This document shows positions 39,974 through 48,450 of a DNA stretch of 64,000 nt, in pieces. Below the pieces are notes generated by a model, which searched no databases, was not told the DNA's origin, and worked only from the letters and a program-made list of their open reading frames with translations. The translations under genes and the position numbers were made by a program. Position 1 is the first letter of the stretch; every line of letters begins with the position of its first letter. The DNA lies in contig NZ_AP028679.1 in NCBI RefSeq assembly GCF_037076455.1, positions 1,317,501 through 1,381,500 on the forward strand. The letters are read 5' to 3'. This DNA is from Desulfoferula mesophila. Lineage in GTDB: Bacteria; Desulfobacterota; Desulfarculia; Desulfarculales; Desulfarculaceae.

Positions 39974-41245
39974 ATGAGGAAGTTGACCTGCTTGACGGCC
40001 GTCGCCCTGCTCCTGACCGCCTTGTTCCTGGCGCCGACCGGGGCCTTGGCGGCGGACAAAATCGTTATCGGGGTACCCACCTCCTTGAACTTCTTGGAAG
40101 GCAAGGAAGCCAACAACTCGGTCAAATTGGCCGTGGATGAGATCAACAAGGCGGGCGGGGTCAAGGTGGGCGGCAAGATGCTGCCCTTCGTGGTGGAATC
40201 CATCGACATCCGCGACGCCGCGCCCGGCGTGCCGGTGCCCGAGGCCCTGTTGGGCATTGAAAAACTGATCCTGGAGAAAAAGCCCAACGCCCTGGTAGTG
40301 GGTCCCTTCCGCTCCGAGGCCCTGTTGGCGGGCATGGACATGCTGGCCAAGCACAAGGTGCCTCTGTTGGGCACCATCGCCATGAGCCCCAAGACCGAGG
40401 CCAAGGTGGCCAGCGACCCCAAGTATAAGTACGTGTTCCGCGTCTCCCTGGACGCCAAGTACTTCGTGGGCTACATCGCAGGCGTCATGGGCTTTTTGGG
40501 CAAGGAGTTCGGCTTCAACAAGGTGTTCATCATGAACCAGGACGTGGCCTGGGCCCGGGCCACCGCGGGTATCATGACCAAGATTTTCGAGGGCAAGCTG
40601 AAGTGGAAGGTGGTGGGCCATGAGACCTTCCCCACCGGCGCCAGCGACTTCGCCCCGGCCCTGATGAAGGCCAAAATGGCCGGCGCCCAGGTGATCATGC
40701 CGGTGTTCGACATGCCCCAAAGCGGCATCCTGGTCAAGCAGTGGAAGGCCATGAAGGTCCCGGCCCTGATGGCCGGCTTCATCAGCCCCCTCACCGGCCC
40801 CGGCGCCTGGAAGACCTTTGACGGCAAGATCGGCGGCGCGCTCAACGCCATCTTCGAGTTGGGCAACATCCCCAGCGCCAAGTACCCGCCCTCCAAGAAG
40901 TACTATGACGCCTACCAGGCCAAGTACGGCGTGCCCCTGGAGGCCGGTCACGGCCCGGCCCCGTCCTATGCCTCGGTGTACCTGCTCAAGGCGGCCATCG
41001 AGAAGGCGGGCTCTCTGGACCCGGACGCCATCGTGGCCGCCCTCAAGGCCACCGACGCCCAGGGGGTGATGGGTCACATAAAGTTCAGCAAGGGCAACCA
41101 GCTCATCTACGGCAACGATCCCCAGAAGGAAGCCCTGGGCTGCTTCTTCCAGTGGACCGACGACGGCAAGCGGCTCATCGTCTATCCCCCGGCCATCGCC
41201 GAGGGCACGATCAAGCTGCCCGCCGGGATGAAGGCGGCCAAGTAG
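39974..41245 (+). CDS. LivK-like substrate-binding protein (operon 3)
   Basis: 423 residues. Signal peptide about 1-26 (cleavage after ALA). Mature start KIVIGVPTSLNFLEGKEANN. It is the transporter-linked twin of the binding protein at 38344-39630, near-collinear over its whole length. GGGGAGGA lies just before the ATG. The permease, ATPase and acyl-CoA ligase genes that follow suggest that the ligand is a carboxylic acid to be CoA-activated after uptake; this is inference from context. Confidence 0.93.
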   Translation: MRKLTCLTAVALLLTALFLAPTGALAADKIVIGVPTSLNFLEGKEANNSVKLAVDEINKAGGVKVGGKMLPFVVESIDIRDAAPGVPVPEALLGIEKLILEKKPNALVVGPFRSEALLAGMDMLAKHKVPLLGTIAMSPKTEAKVASDPKYKYVFRVSLDAKYFVGYIAGVMGFLGKEFGFNKVFIMNQDVAWARATAGIMTKIFEGKLKWKVVGHETFPTGASDFAPALMKAKMAGAQVIMPVFDMPQSGILVKQWKAMKVPALMAGFISPLTGPGAWKTFDGKIGGALNAIFELGNIPSAKYPPSKKYYDAYQAKYGVPLEAGHGPAPSYASVYLLKAAIEKAGSLDPDAIVAALKATDAQGVMGHIKFSKGNQLIYGNDPQKEALGCFFQWTDDGKRLIVYPPAIAEGTIKLPAGMKAAK

Positions 41246-41264
41246 CCATCCCAGTGATCGCATA

Positions 41265-41294
41265 GCCGGGGGGGGCGTGGCTCCCCCCCCCGGC
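41265..41294 (+). other. G/C-tract hairpin after binding-protein gene of operon 3
   Basis: GCCGGGGGGGG (41265-41275) pairs with CCCCCCCCGGC (41284-41294). No T-run follows directly. It occupies the same place, between the binding-protein and permease genes, as the hairpins in the other two transport operons. Confidence 0.55.
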
Positions 41295-41353
41295 CCCTTC
41301 CCCAAAAACTCTAGCGGCGGCGGGTTCTCCCGCCGGCGGGGTACGGGCGAACC

Positions 41354-42226
41354 ATGCTTGAAGGCACCCTGATATACGGCTTCATCAACAGCGTCATCCT
41401 GATGCTGGTGGCCCTGGGCTTCTCGGTCACCTTTGGCATCAGCGGAGTGGCCAACTTCGCCTACGGCGCTCTCTACATCATGACCGGCTACCTTTCCTGG
41501 CTGGGGCTGCACTCCCTGGGCCTGCCCTATTGGGTGGCGGCCCCGCTGGCGGTGGTGGTCACGGGGGCGGTGGCGGCCATGATCTACTGGTTCATCCTGC
41601 TCAGGGTGCGCGGCCTGGTGGTCAGCGAGGTCATCGCCACCTTCGGCGTGGGCCTGGCCATCCTGGAGCTGTTCCGCTCCCTGGGCTTCATCGGCTTCGA
41701 GTACACCCTGCCGCCCATCATCGACGCCTCGGTGATGATCGGCGACACCTACGTGGACGCCCAGCGGCTGTGCATCGTGGCCACCGGCATCCTGCTGGCC
41801 GCCTTCCTGTGGTTCTTCACCCACTACACCAAGACCGGCCTGGCCTTCAGGGGCATCGCCCAGGACGAGCGCACCGCCCTGACCCTGGGCATCAACGGCG
41901 ACAAGGTGGCCGCCTTGTCCGTGGCCTTTGGCGCGGGTTACGGGGCCCTGGCCGCCCTGGTCATCCTGCCCCTGGGCACCATCGCGGTCAACGAGGGCTA
42001 CAACGTGCTGGTCAACGCCCTGGCGGTGTGCATCGTGGGCGGCCTGGGCAGCACGGTGGGCATCATCGTGGCCAGCTTCCTGATCGGCTTCGCCCAGATA
42101 CTTACCTCCACCTACCTGGAGACGAGCTGGATGATGATCGTCAGCCTAGTGGCCATCCTGGCCATTTTGGTGATCAAGCCCTCGGGGCTCTTTGGCCACC
42201 AAAAGCAGCTTGAGGAGCGCATCTGA
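41354..42226 (+). CDS. livH: Branched-chain-type ABC transporter permease (LivH-like, operon 3)
   Basis: 290 residues. It has the LivH pattern: YGFINSVILMLVALGFSVTF at the start, GVANFAYGALYIMTGYLSW, and the C-terminal IKPSGLFGH. About eight membrane segments. The stop overlaps the livM start by one base (TGATG). Confidence 0.92.
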   Translation: MLEGTLIYGFINSVILMLVALGFSVTFGISGVANFAYGALYIMTGYLSWLGLHSLGLPYWVAAPLAVVVTGAVAAMIYWFILLRVRGLVVSEVIATFGVGLAILELFRSLGFIGFEYTLPPIIDASVMIGDTYVDAQRLCIVATGILLAAFLWFFTHYTKTGLAFRGIAQDERTALTLGINGDKVAALSVAFGAGYGALAALVILPLGTIAVNEGYNVLVNALAVCIVGGLGSTVGIIVASFLIGFAQILTSTYLETSWMMIVSLVAILAILVIKPSGLFGHQKQLEERI

Positions 42227-43230
42227 TGGCACAACGCAAAGAGCGCATAGACCGGGGGATCAAGGTCCGCAGCGACGATGTGTTCGTCCTCACCTCCTGG
42301 CGCGAAATGCTCTACCTGGCCGCCCCCCGGGTGGTGCCGGTGGTGGCCCTGTTCGTGCTGGGCCTGGTGGCCGGGCCCTATTGGGAGCGGGTGCTGATAT
42401 CGACCTGTATGTTCGCCCTGCTGGCCATAAGCTGGGACCTGCTCAATTCCGCGGGCATGGTCTCCCTGGGCCAGGCCCTGTTCTTCGGGGTGGGGGCCTA
42501 CATCGCGGGCACCCTGAATCACTACCTGGGCCTGCCGCCGGGGCTCACCATCCCCATCGCCACCCTGGGCGGGGGCGTGCTGTGCACCGTGGCCCTGTTG
42601 CCGGTGCTGCGCCTCCGGGGCATCTACTTCGCCATGGTCACCCTGATCCTGCCCATGATGATCGAGCGGGTGATCGAGGCCACCAAGATCTTCGGGGGCA
42701 CCGAGGGCATCAGCGGGCTGAGCACCCTGGGCAGCAACAACCTGGAGTTCTGGCTGGCCGCGGTGGCGGTGTTCGTGGCCCTGTTCGGCTTCCGGCGCAT
42801 GATGGGCACCGACTACGGCCTGTTGCTCAAGGGCATCAGCGACAACGACCGGGCGGTGATGAGCGCGGGCATGAACATCTACCACTACAAGGCCCAGGCC
42901 CTGTTCATGTCCTCGGCGGTGGGGGCCTTTGCCGGGGCCTTCATGACCCACGCCTACCAGTTCGTGGGCATGCCGGTTTTCGCCCTGGACTACTCCATGA
43001 TCCCCATCGCCTCGGTGGCGGTGGGCGGCATGGGCACCCTGGCCGGCCCCATGCTGGGCAGCTTTATCCTGGTGCCCCTGTCCGAGCTTCTGCGCGGGCT
43101 GGGAGGCCTCAGGGTGGTGATCTACGCGGTGATACTGGTGGTGTTCACGGTGGGGCTGCCGGAGGGGATTTTCCACTACCTGTCGCGCAAGTACAACCAG
43201 TTTGAGCGCTGGGTGGGGGTGGAACGATGA
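42226..43230 (+). CDS. livM: Branched-chain-type ABC transporter permease (LivM-like, operon 3)
   Basis: 334 residues, with a basic N-terminal tail (QRKERIDRGIKVRSDDVF) before the first helix. LivM features: ISWDLLNSAGMVSLGQALFF, LRLRGIYFAMVTLILPMMIE and the coupling loop GISDNDRAVMSAGMNIYHYK. It overlaps livH by 1 bp and livG by 4 bp. Confidence 0.92.
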   Translation: MAQRKERIDRGIKVRSDDVFVLTSWREMLYLAAPRVVPVVALFVLGLVAGPYWERVLISTCMFALLAISWDLLNSAGMVSLGQALFFGVGAYIAGTLNHYLGLPPGLTIPIATLGGGVLCTVALLPVLRLRGIYFAMVTLILPMMIERVIEATKIFGGTEGISGLSTLGSNNLEFWLAAVAVFVALFGFRRMMGTDYGLLLKGISDNDRAVMSAGMNIYHYKAQALFMSSAVGAFAGAFMTHAYQFVGMPVFALDYSMIPIASVAVGGMGTLAGPMLGSFILVPLSELLRGLGGLRVVIYAVILVVFTVGLPEGIFHYLSRKYNQFERWVGVER

Positions 43231-43991
43231 ATAACAACCAAGAAATAATTTTGCAGGCGGAGAACCTGTCGCGCTACTTCGGCGGGGTAAAGGCGGTGGA
43301 CGGGGTGAGCTTCAGCCTTCGGCGCAACGAGGTGCTGGGGGTCATCGGCCCCAACGGCTCGGGCAAGACCACCCTGGCCAACCTGCTCACCGGTTTCGTC
43401 AAGCCCAGCAAGGGCAAGGTCATCTTCGAGGGCAACGACATCACCGGTTCGCCGCCCTACAAGGTGGCCGATCTGGGTATCGCCCGCTCCTTCCAGATGG
43501 TTAAACCCTTTTATCAGCTTCCGGCCTTCAAGAACCTCAACGTGGCCCTGCTTTCTCCCCGGGTGCGCCGCCTGGCCGGCGGCCGCTACGGCGACCGCGA
43601 CGCCATGGCCAAGGACCTGTTGGAGGAGGTGGGCTTCGAGCGGGACTCCTGGGTCATCTCCCACCAGGCGGCCAGCCTGCCCCACGGATATCTCAAGCGG
43701 CTGGAGCTGGCCAAGTGCATGGCCCTGCAGCCCGAGGTGATCGTCCTGGACGAGCTTTTCTCGGGCCTGTCGTTGGCCGAGGTGGCCTCCCTGGTGCCGG
43801 TGATCGAAAAGCTGGTGCACCAAGGCAAGACCCTGGTGATGATCGAACACCGGCTCAAGGAGCTGTTCCGCATCGCCGACCGGGTCATCGTATTGAACTT
43901 CGGCCAGAAGATCGCCGAGGGCGAGCCCGCCCAGGTGATGGAAGATCCCCAGGTCAAGGGCGCCTATCTGGGCAGCGAGGCGGAGGAGTAA
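43227..43991 (+). CDS. livG: Branched-chain-type ABC transporter ATP-binding protein (LivG-like, operon 3)
   Basis: 254 residues. Walker A GPNGSGKTTLANLLTG; signature region LPHGYLKRLELAKCM, again the LivG-type divergent form; Walker B VIVLDELFSGLSLAE, where Leu-Phe stands in place of the usual Pro-Thr or Pro-Ser after the catalytic Glu; switch His in IEHRLKELF. ATG overlaps the livM stop. Confidence 0.9.
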   Translation: MNNNQEIILQAENLSRYFGGVKAVDGVSFSLRRNEVLGVIGPNGSGKTTLANLLTGFVKPSKGKVIFEGNDITGSPPYKVADLGIARSFQMVKPFYQLPAFKNLNVALLSPRVRRLAGGRYGDRDAMAKDLLEEVGFERDSWVISHQAASLPHGYLKRLELAKCMALQPEVIVLDELFSGLSLAEVASLVPVIEKLVHQGKTLVMIEHRLKELFRIADRVIVLNFGQKIAEGEPAQVMEDPQVKGAYLGSEAEE

Positions 43992-43993
43992 AC

Positions 43994-44740
43994 GTGCTTA
44001 CGGTCAAGGACCTAATCGTCTTCTACGAAAACGCCATCGCGGTCAACGACCTGTCCATGGAGGTGCGCGAAGGCCAGATAGTGGGGGTCATCGGCTCCAA
44101 CAGCGCGGGCAAGACCACCCTCATGAACACCCTGAGCGGCCTGATCTGGGACATGTTGATTAAGGAGAAGCGCCGGGGCGGCGAGCGCATCACCGTCATG
44201 GGCGAGGTTTCGTTCATGGGCGAGGACATCAGCAAGCTGCCGGCCTATCGCCGGGCTCAAGCGGGCATCGTCCTGTGCCGGGAGCGCCATCCCATCTTCC
44301 CGGACTCCACGGTGGTGGAGAACTTGAAGATCGCGGGCTATCTGCGCACCTGGGCCGACGTGAAAAAGGGCGTGGAGCTGAGCTTCGACCTGTTCCCCAA
44401 CCTTAAGCGGCATAGCAAGCGCAAGGCCGGCTTCCTCTCCGGCGGCGAGCAGCAGATGCTGGCCATCGGCATGGCCATGATGGTGGGGCCCAAGCTGCTG
44501 CTGTTGGACGAGCCCCTGTTAGGGCTCAGCCCGGCCATGCAGAACCAGGTGGTGGGGGCCATCAAGGACGTGCGGCGCCACACCGGGGTCACTTTGGTGA
44601 TCGCCGAGCAGTTCGCTCGTCCCCTGTTGCCCTGGCTGGATTTCACCTACGTCATCGAGAACGGGATGCTCACCCTCACCGGGCCGGGGCCCGAGCTGAT
44701 GGACAACCCCGAGATCAAAAGCGCCTACTTCGGCGTCTAA
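43994..44740 (+). CDS. livF: Branched-chain-type ABC transporter ATP-binding protein (LivF-like, operon 3)
   Basis: 248 residues, slightly longer than usual LivF because of an insertion after Walker A (GSNSAGKTTLMNTLSGL, then the charged DMLIKEKRRGGERITVMGEV). The Q-loop-side segment reads LCRERHPIFPDSTVVENL where most LivF have VPEGR. Signature LSGGEQQMLAIGMAM and Walker B LLLLDEPLLGLSP are normal. GTG 43994 is chosen, with GGAGGAG five bases upstream. It probably works with LivG of the same operon; the unusual segment may alter coupling. Confidence 0.88.
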   Translation: MLTVKDLIVFYENAIAVNDLSMEVREGQIVGVIGSNSAGKTTLMNTLSGLIWDMLIKEKRRGGERITVMGEVSFMGEDISKLPAYRRAQAGIVLCRERHPIFPDSTVVENLKIAGYLRTWADVKKGVELSFDLFPNLKRHSKRKAGFLSGGEQQMLAIGMAMMVGPKLLLLDEPLLGLSPAMQNQVVGAIKDVRRHTGVTLVIAEQFARPLLPWLDFTYVIENGMLTLTGPGPELMDNPEIKSAYFGV

Positions 44741-44753
44741 CAGGGAGAGCCTT

Positions 44754-46391
44754 ATGCAGCTGGTGGAATTCACCAACATACCCCAGACCTTCGACAGGGT
44801 AGTCGCGCTCAACCCCAATAAAACGGCGGCCTGGTATCTGGGCACCGCCTTCACCTACGCCCGCCTCAAGCAAATGGCCGACAGCTTCGCTGCCGGGCTC
44901 GTCAAGCGGGGGGTGGGGCCCCAGTCGCGGGTGATGCTGTATCTGCCCAACAGCGTGCAGTGGCTCATCGCATGGCTGGGCGTGCAAAAGGCCGGGGCGG
45001 TGGCCGTGCCTATCACCCCCATCTACACCCCCTTCGACGTGGCCTATATCGCCGGGGACACCGAGGCGGACGCCATCGTGTGCAGCGACCGCAACTACGG
45101 CTACGTCAAAAAAGTGCGCAAGGAGCACCCCTTCAAGACGGTGGTGGTCTCGGGCATGACCGACGTGTTGCCCGGCTACAAGCGCTTCTTCGGTTGGGCC
45201 TTTGACAAGGTGCCCAAGGGCCGGGTGGGCCGGGGAGCCGAGGGCACGGTGCTCTTGACCGATCTGATGAAGGAGGGGGGCCAACCCCCAGCGGCCGAGG
45301 CCGACCCTGACGCCATCGCCGAGATCATCTACACCGGCGGCACCACCCGTCACCCCAAGGGGGTGCCCATCACTCACCGCCTGTTGTTGGAGTGCGCCGA
45401 CGAGCAGATATCCACCAGCGCGGCCCTGTTCGAGGTGCAAGACAACATGGTGCTGGGCTCGGCCCCCTTGTTCCACATCCTGGGTCAGACCACAGCCCTG
45501 GGCACGGTGTTGGTGCACGGCGGCACCATCATCCTGCAACCCAAGGTCAACCTGGACGCCATGATGCACGCGGTGACCACCCACAAGGCCACCACCTTCG
45601 TGGGGGTGCCCGCCCTGTACCGCATGATCCTGGAGCACGACCGCCTGGATCAATACGATCTCAGTTCCCTGAAATACTGCTTCTGCGGCGGCGACGTGCT
45701 GCCCCAGGACGTGGCCAACCGCTGGCTGGAGCGCTTCGGCTGGCCCATCTACATCGGCTACGGGGCCAGCGAGACGGTGGGCGGAGTGGCCATGAGCCCG
45801 GCCGACCGTCCCAATCCCGCGGGTTCCATGGGCCTGGTGCTGCCCTCCAAGGAGATACGCATCGTGGACCCGGCCTTCCTTACCCCGGTGGAGCCGGGGG
45901 AGCCGGGCGAGATGCTGGTGCACTCGGACCCCATGGTCAGTTCCTACTGGAACAAGCCCAAGGAGACCTCCGAGGCCTTTGTGGAACTGGACGGCAAGCT
46001 GTTCTACCGCACCGCCGACGTGGTGCGCCAGGACGAGCAGGGCTATCTGTATTTCGTGGACCGCACCGTGGACACCATCAAGCACAAGGGCTACCGGGTC
46101 AGCGCCTCGGAGATCGAGTGCGTGCTGCAAGACCACCAGGCGGTGGTGGCTTCGTGCGTGGTGGGCATCCCCGACGAAAAGGTGGGCGAGCGCATCAAGG
46201 CCTACGTGGTGCTCAAAAAGGACATCAAGGGCATCACCGGCTACGACCTCATCGCCTTTTGCCGCAAGCGCCTGGCCGGCTACAAGGTGCCGCAATACAT
46301 CGAATTCCGCGACATGCTGCCCAAGTCCAAGGTGGGCAAGCTGCTCAGGCGCGACATTCGCGGCGAGGAAGCCTCGCGCCGCGCGGGCTAA
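44754..46391 (+). CDS. AMP-forming acyl-CoA ligase (1)
   Basis: 545 residues of the ANL superfamily. The A3 motif is IYTGGTTRHPKGVPITHR, with Arg at the position that is normally Gly; A5 is IGYGASETVGG; the hinge is YFVDRTVDTIKHKGYRVSASEIE; the catalytic lysine of the C-terminal domain is in KSKVGKLLRRD. It activates a carboxylic acid to its CoA thioester (ATP to AMP plus PPi). It lies 13 bp after livF, so it is probably co-transcribed with transporter 3 and activates its cargo. The substrate (fatty, branched or aromatic acid) cannot be read. Confidence 0.88.
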   Translation: MQLVEFTNIPQTFDRVVALNPNKTAAWYLGTAFTYARLKQMADSFAAGLVKRGVGPQSRVMLYLPNSVQWLIAWLGVQKAGAVAVPITPIYTPFDVAYIAGDTEADAIVCSDRNYGYVKKVRKEHPFKTVVVSGMTDVLPGYKRFFGWAFDKVPKGRVGRGAEGTVLLTDLMKEGGQPPAAEADPDAIAEIIYTGGTTRHPKGVPITHRLLLECADEQISTSAALFEVQDNMVLGSAPLFHILGQTTALGTVLVHGGTIILQPKVNLDAMMHAVTTHKATTFVGVPALYRMILEHDRLDQYDLSSLKYCFCGGDVLPQDVANRWLERFGWPIYIGYGASETVGGVAMSPADRPNPAGSMGLVLPSKEIRIVDPAFLTPVEPGEPGEMLVHSDPMVSSYWNKPKETSEAFVELDGKLFYRTADVVRQDEQGYLYFVDRTVDTIKHKGYRVSASEIECVLQDHQAVVASCVVGIPDEKVGERIKAYVVLKKDIKGITGYDLIAFCRKRLAGYKVPQYIEFRDMLPKSKVGKLLRRDIRGEEASRRAG

Positions 46392-46434
46392 GCCGATAAT
46401 TTCATAGCACCCCGGCGGGGATGGCAAGTATAGC

Positions 46435-46463
46435 TTGACATCTCCCGCCGGGGAGTTTAATCT
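46435..46463 (+). promoter_or_regulatory. Sigma-70 promoter of acyl-CoA ligase 2 (P1)
   Basis: TTGACA (46435-46440), 17 bp, TAATCT (46458-46463); predicted start near 46470. Aligned without gaps, the region through the following ATGCC differs at about 10 of 66 positions from the tetR promoter at 48390. Confidence 0.8.
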
Positions 46464-46474
46464 TCCGAAAATAA

Positions 46475-46488
46475 AACGACCGGACGGT
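46475..46488. promoter_or_regulatory. Candidate TetR operator O1
   Basis: A 14-bp near-palindrome of the form ACCGNCCGGNCGGT (one arm base differs: AACGACCGGACGGT). It lies just downstream of the predicted start of P1, where a repressor would block transcription. An exact match, ACCGACCGGACGGT, occurs at the same distance from the tetR promoter. Confidence 0.65.
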
Positions 46489-46495
46489 AGATTTT

Positions 46496-46708
46496 ATGCC
46501 ATCCCCGCCCCTGGCCGCCAATGCCGGACAAAGCTCTGCCCCCATGGGGCGGACCAGGCGCGGCCCAAGTTCTGCGGAACGCTGGCTCGCGCCAAGGGGC
46601 GGGGAGTTCCGGGAGACACCCAGCACGCTTCAGCACGATTTCTCCACCAAGCACAGACCCCTCTACCACCTCCGGGGCGGCGACATCAATTATCGGAGGA
46701 TCGGCTAA
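46496..46708 (+). CDS. Possible 70-residue leader peptide, doubtful
   Basis: An open frame begins at the ATG that corresponds to the tetR start in the duplicated promoter unit and ends with TAA overlapping the ATG of acyl-CoA ligase 2 (TAATG). The first residues MPS match TetR, but the rest (Pro/Arg/Ser-rich) resembles no family I know. It may be a translated leader that couples to the ligase, or simply a remnant of the duplication. Confidence 0.3.
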   Translation: MPSPPLAANAGQSSAPMGRTRRGPSSAERWLAPRGGEFRETPSTLQHDFSTKHRPLYHLRGGDINYRRIG

Positions 46709-48264
46709 TGGACGACATCTGCACCCTGCGCACGGTCGTGGACCGCAACCTGGAATACAACCCGCGAAAAACCGCCCTGATCGAAGGCGACCGGCAATAT
46801 TCCTTCCTGGAGTTCGCCCGGCGCACCCGCGCCATGGGCAACGCCCTGCTGGACTTGGGGCTGAGCAAGGGCGATCGGGTGGCGATTCTGAGCAAGAACA
46901 GCATGGAGAACGCGGAGTCCTATTTCAGCATCCCCAACGCCGGCCTGGTCCTGGTGATGCTCAACTTCCGCCTGGCAGCGCGGGAGATTCTCACCATCCT
47001 GGACGATGCCCGCGCTTCGGTTCTGCTGGTGAACCATGAGTTCATGGGGCAGGTGGAGCAGATTCGGGGGGAGCTGGATTTCGTTAAAAGGTTCGTCTTC
47101 ATAGGCCCGCGCGATGCGACCCCCGCCGGATGGTTGCACTACGAAGCCATGATCGAGGCGGCTTCCTCCGAGGTGCCGCCCACCGAGCTGCGCGAAACCG
47201 ACCTGGCCGCCCTCATGTACACCAGCGGCACCACCGGTTCGCCCAAGGGCTGCATGGCCACCCACCGCAATTTCTATCACGTGGGCCGCAGCCTCACCCT
47301 GGAGCTGCGCATGACCCGGGACGACGTGGGCATCATCGCCTCGCCCCTTTTCCATGCCACCGGCGAGGTGGTGCTGATGAACGGCATGTACAGCGGCACC
47401 ACCTCAGTGATCATGCCCCAGTGGGACGCTGCCCAGTTCCTGGCCCTGGTGGAAAAACACAAGGTGACCACCGGCATGCTGGCCACGCCCATGCTGCTGT
47501 TCCTCCTCGAGAGTCCGGAGGTGGATAACTACGACCACAGCAGCCTGCAAAAGGTCTTTTTCGCGGGGGCTCCGGTGACCCCGGTGGTTTTCCAGCGGGC
47601 CATAGAGCGCTTCGGCAACGTGTGGGTGCATCTTTTCGGCACCACGGAAACCGTGGGCCAGACCACCATCCTCAAGACCGAGGACATCGCCGATGCCCTG
47701 GCCACGGGAAACACGGAAATACTGGGTTCCTGCGGGCGCTCCTTCGCCGACATGCAGAGCATGGTGGTGGATGGCGACGACCGTCCGGTGGCGCCCGGCG
47801 AAGTGGGCGAAATGAAGGTGCGCGGCCTGGGCACCACCCTGGGTTACTGGAACAAGCCGGACGAGACGCGCAACGATTTCCGCAACGGGGCCTACTACTC
47901 CCAAGACCTGTGCCGGGTGGACGAGCAGGGCTTCATCTACGTGGTGGACCGCAAAAAGGATATGATCATCACCGGCGGGGAAAACGTCTACCCGGCCGAG
48001 GTGGAGAACGTGCTGTACAAGCACCCCAGCGTGTCCATGGCGGCGGTCATCGGAACCCCGGATGAAAGATGGGGCGAGGTGGTTACGGCCATGGTGGTCA
48101 AAAAGACCGAACAGAATTTGGAGGCGGAGGACGTCAAGGTCTTCCTGCGCGGAGAAATCGCGGGCTACAAGGTGCCCAAGATCGTGCTGTTCGTGGATTC
48201 GCTGCCCATGAGCGCCAGCGGCAAGATCTTGAAGTTCAAGCTGCGCACGGAGCTTTGTGCCTGA
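46708..48264 (+). CDS. AMP-forming acyl-CoA ligase (2)
   Basis: 518 residues. The A3 motif LMYTSGTTGSPKGCMATH is canonical; A5 is HLFGTTETVGQTT; the hinge is YVVDRKKDMIITGGENVYPAEVE; the C-terminal lysine is in SASGKILKFKLR. It is a medium- or long-chain or aryl acyl-CoA ligase by general type; substrate unknown. ATG 46708 is chosen: it has TCGGAGGA about eight bases upstream and starts at the conserved N-terminal helix, while the longer open frame upstream is low in protein character. It is controlled by P1/O1 and so probably by the adjacent TetR. Confidence 0.9.
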   Translation: MDDICTLRTVVDRNLEYNPRKTALIEGDRQYSFLEFARRTRAMGNALLDLGLSKGDRVAILSKNSMENAESYFSIPNAGLVLVMLNFRLAAREILTILDDARASVLLVNHEFMGQVEQIRGELDFVKRFVFIGPRDATPAGWLHYEAMIEAASSEVPPTELRETDLAALMYTSGTTGSPKGCMATHRNFYHVGRSLTLELRMTRDDVGIIASPLFHATGEVVLMNGMYSGTTSVIMPQWDAAQFLALVEKHKVTTGMLATPMLLFLLESPEVDNYDHSSLQKVFFAGAPVTPVVFQRAIERFGNVWVHLFGTTETVGQTTILKTEDIADALATGNTEILGSCGRSFADMQSMVVDGDDRPVAPGEVGEMKVRGLGTTLGYWNKPDETRNDFRNGAYYSQDLCRVDEQGFIYVVDRKKDMIITGGENVYPAEVENVLYKHPSVSMAAVIGTPDERWGEVVTAMVVKKTEQNLEAEDVKVFLRGEIAGYKVPKIVLFVDSLPMSASGKILKFKLRTELCA

Positions 48265-48389
48265 GGTTTGGCTCATGGGTGGCGGCGGGCACAGACGCCG
48301 GGTTGGGCGGGCGACAAGGCGCGCCCCTGGAACCCGGCATTGGTTATAATCAAATTTCACGCCCCGGCGGGACCTCACCCGGCCTGTGC

Positions 48390-48418
48390 TTGACATCTTC
48401 CGCCGATGAGGCTAACCT
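48390..48418 (+). promoter_or_regulatory. Sigma-70 promoter of tetR (P2)
   Basis: TTGACA (48390-48395), 17 bp, TAACCT (48413-48418); predicted start near 48425, about 26 nt before the ATG of tetR. It matches P1 closely and without gaps. Confidence 0.8.
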
Positions 48419-48429
48419 TGCCAAAACAA

Positions 48430-48443
48430 ACCGACCGGACGGT
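48430..48443. promoter_or_regulatory. Candidate TetR operator O2
   Basis: ACCGACCGGACGGT, a near-perfect palindrome (ACCGNCCGGNCGGT) just downstream of P2 and seven bases before the tetR ATG. Its position suggests autoregulation. It is the same element as O1 upstream of acyl-CoA ligase 2. Confidence 0.7.
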
Positions 48444-48450
48444 AGATTTT

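Larger units (their letters stand above)
46392..46707. other. 316-bp region with promoter-operator and 70-codon leader frame
   Basis: It contains a sigma-70 promoter, a TetR-like operator and a start codon, all duplicated at the tetR gene, followed by an open frame of 70 codons (46496-46708). The rest of the region shows no recognisable protein. A small CCCC-GGC-GGGG hairpin at about 46411-46420 precedes the promoter. Confidence 0.7.
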
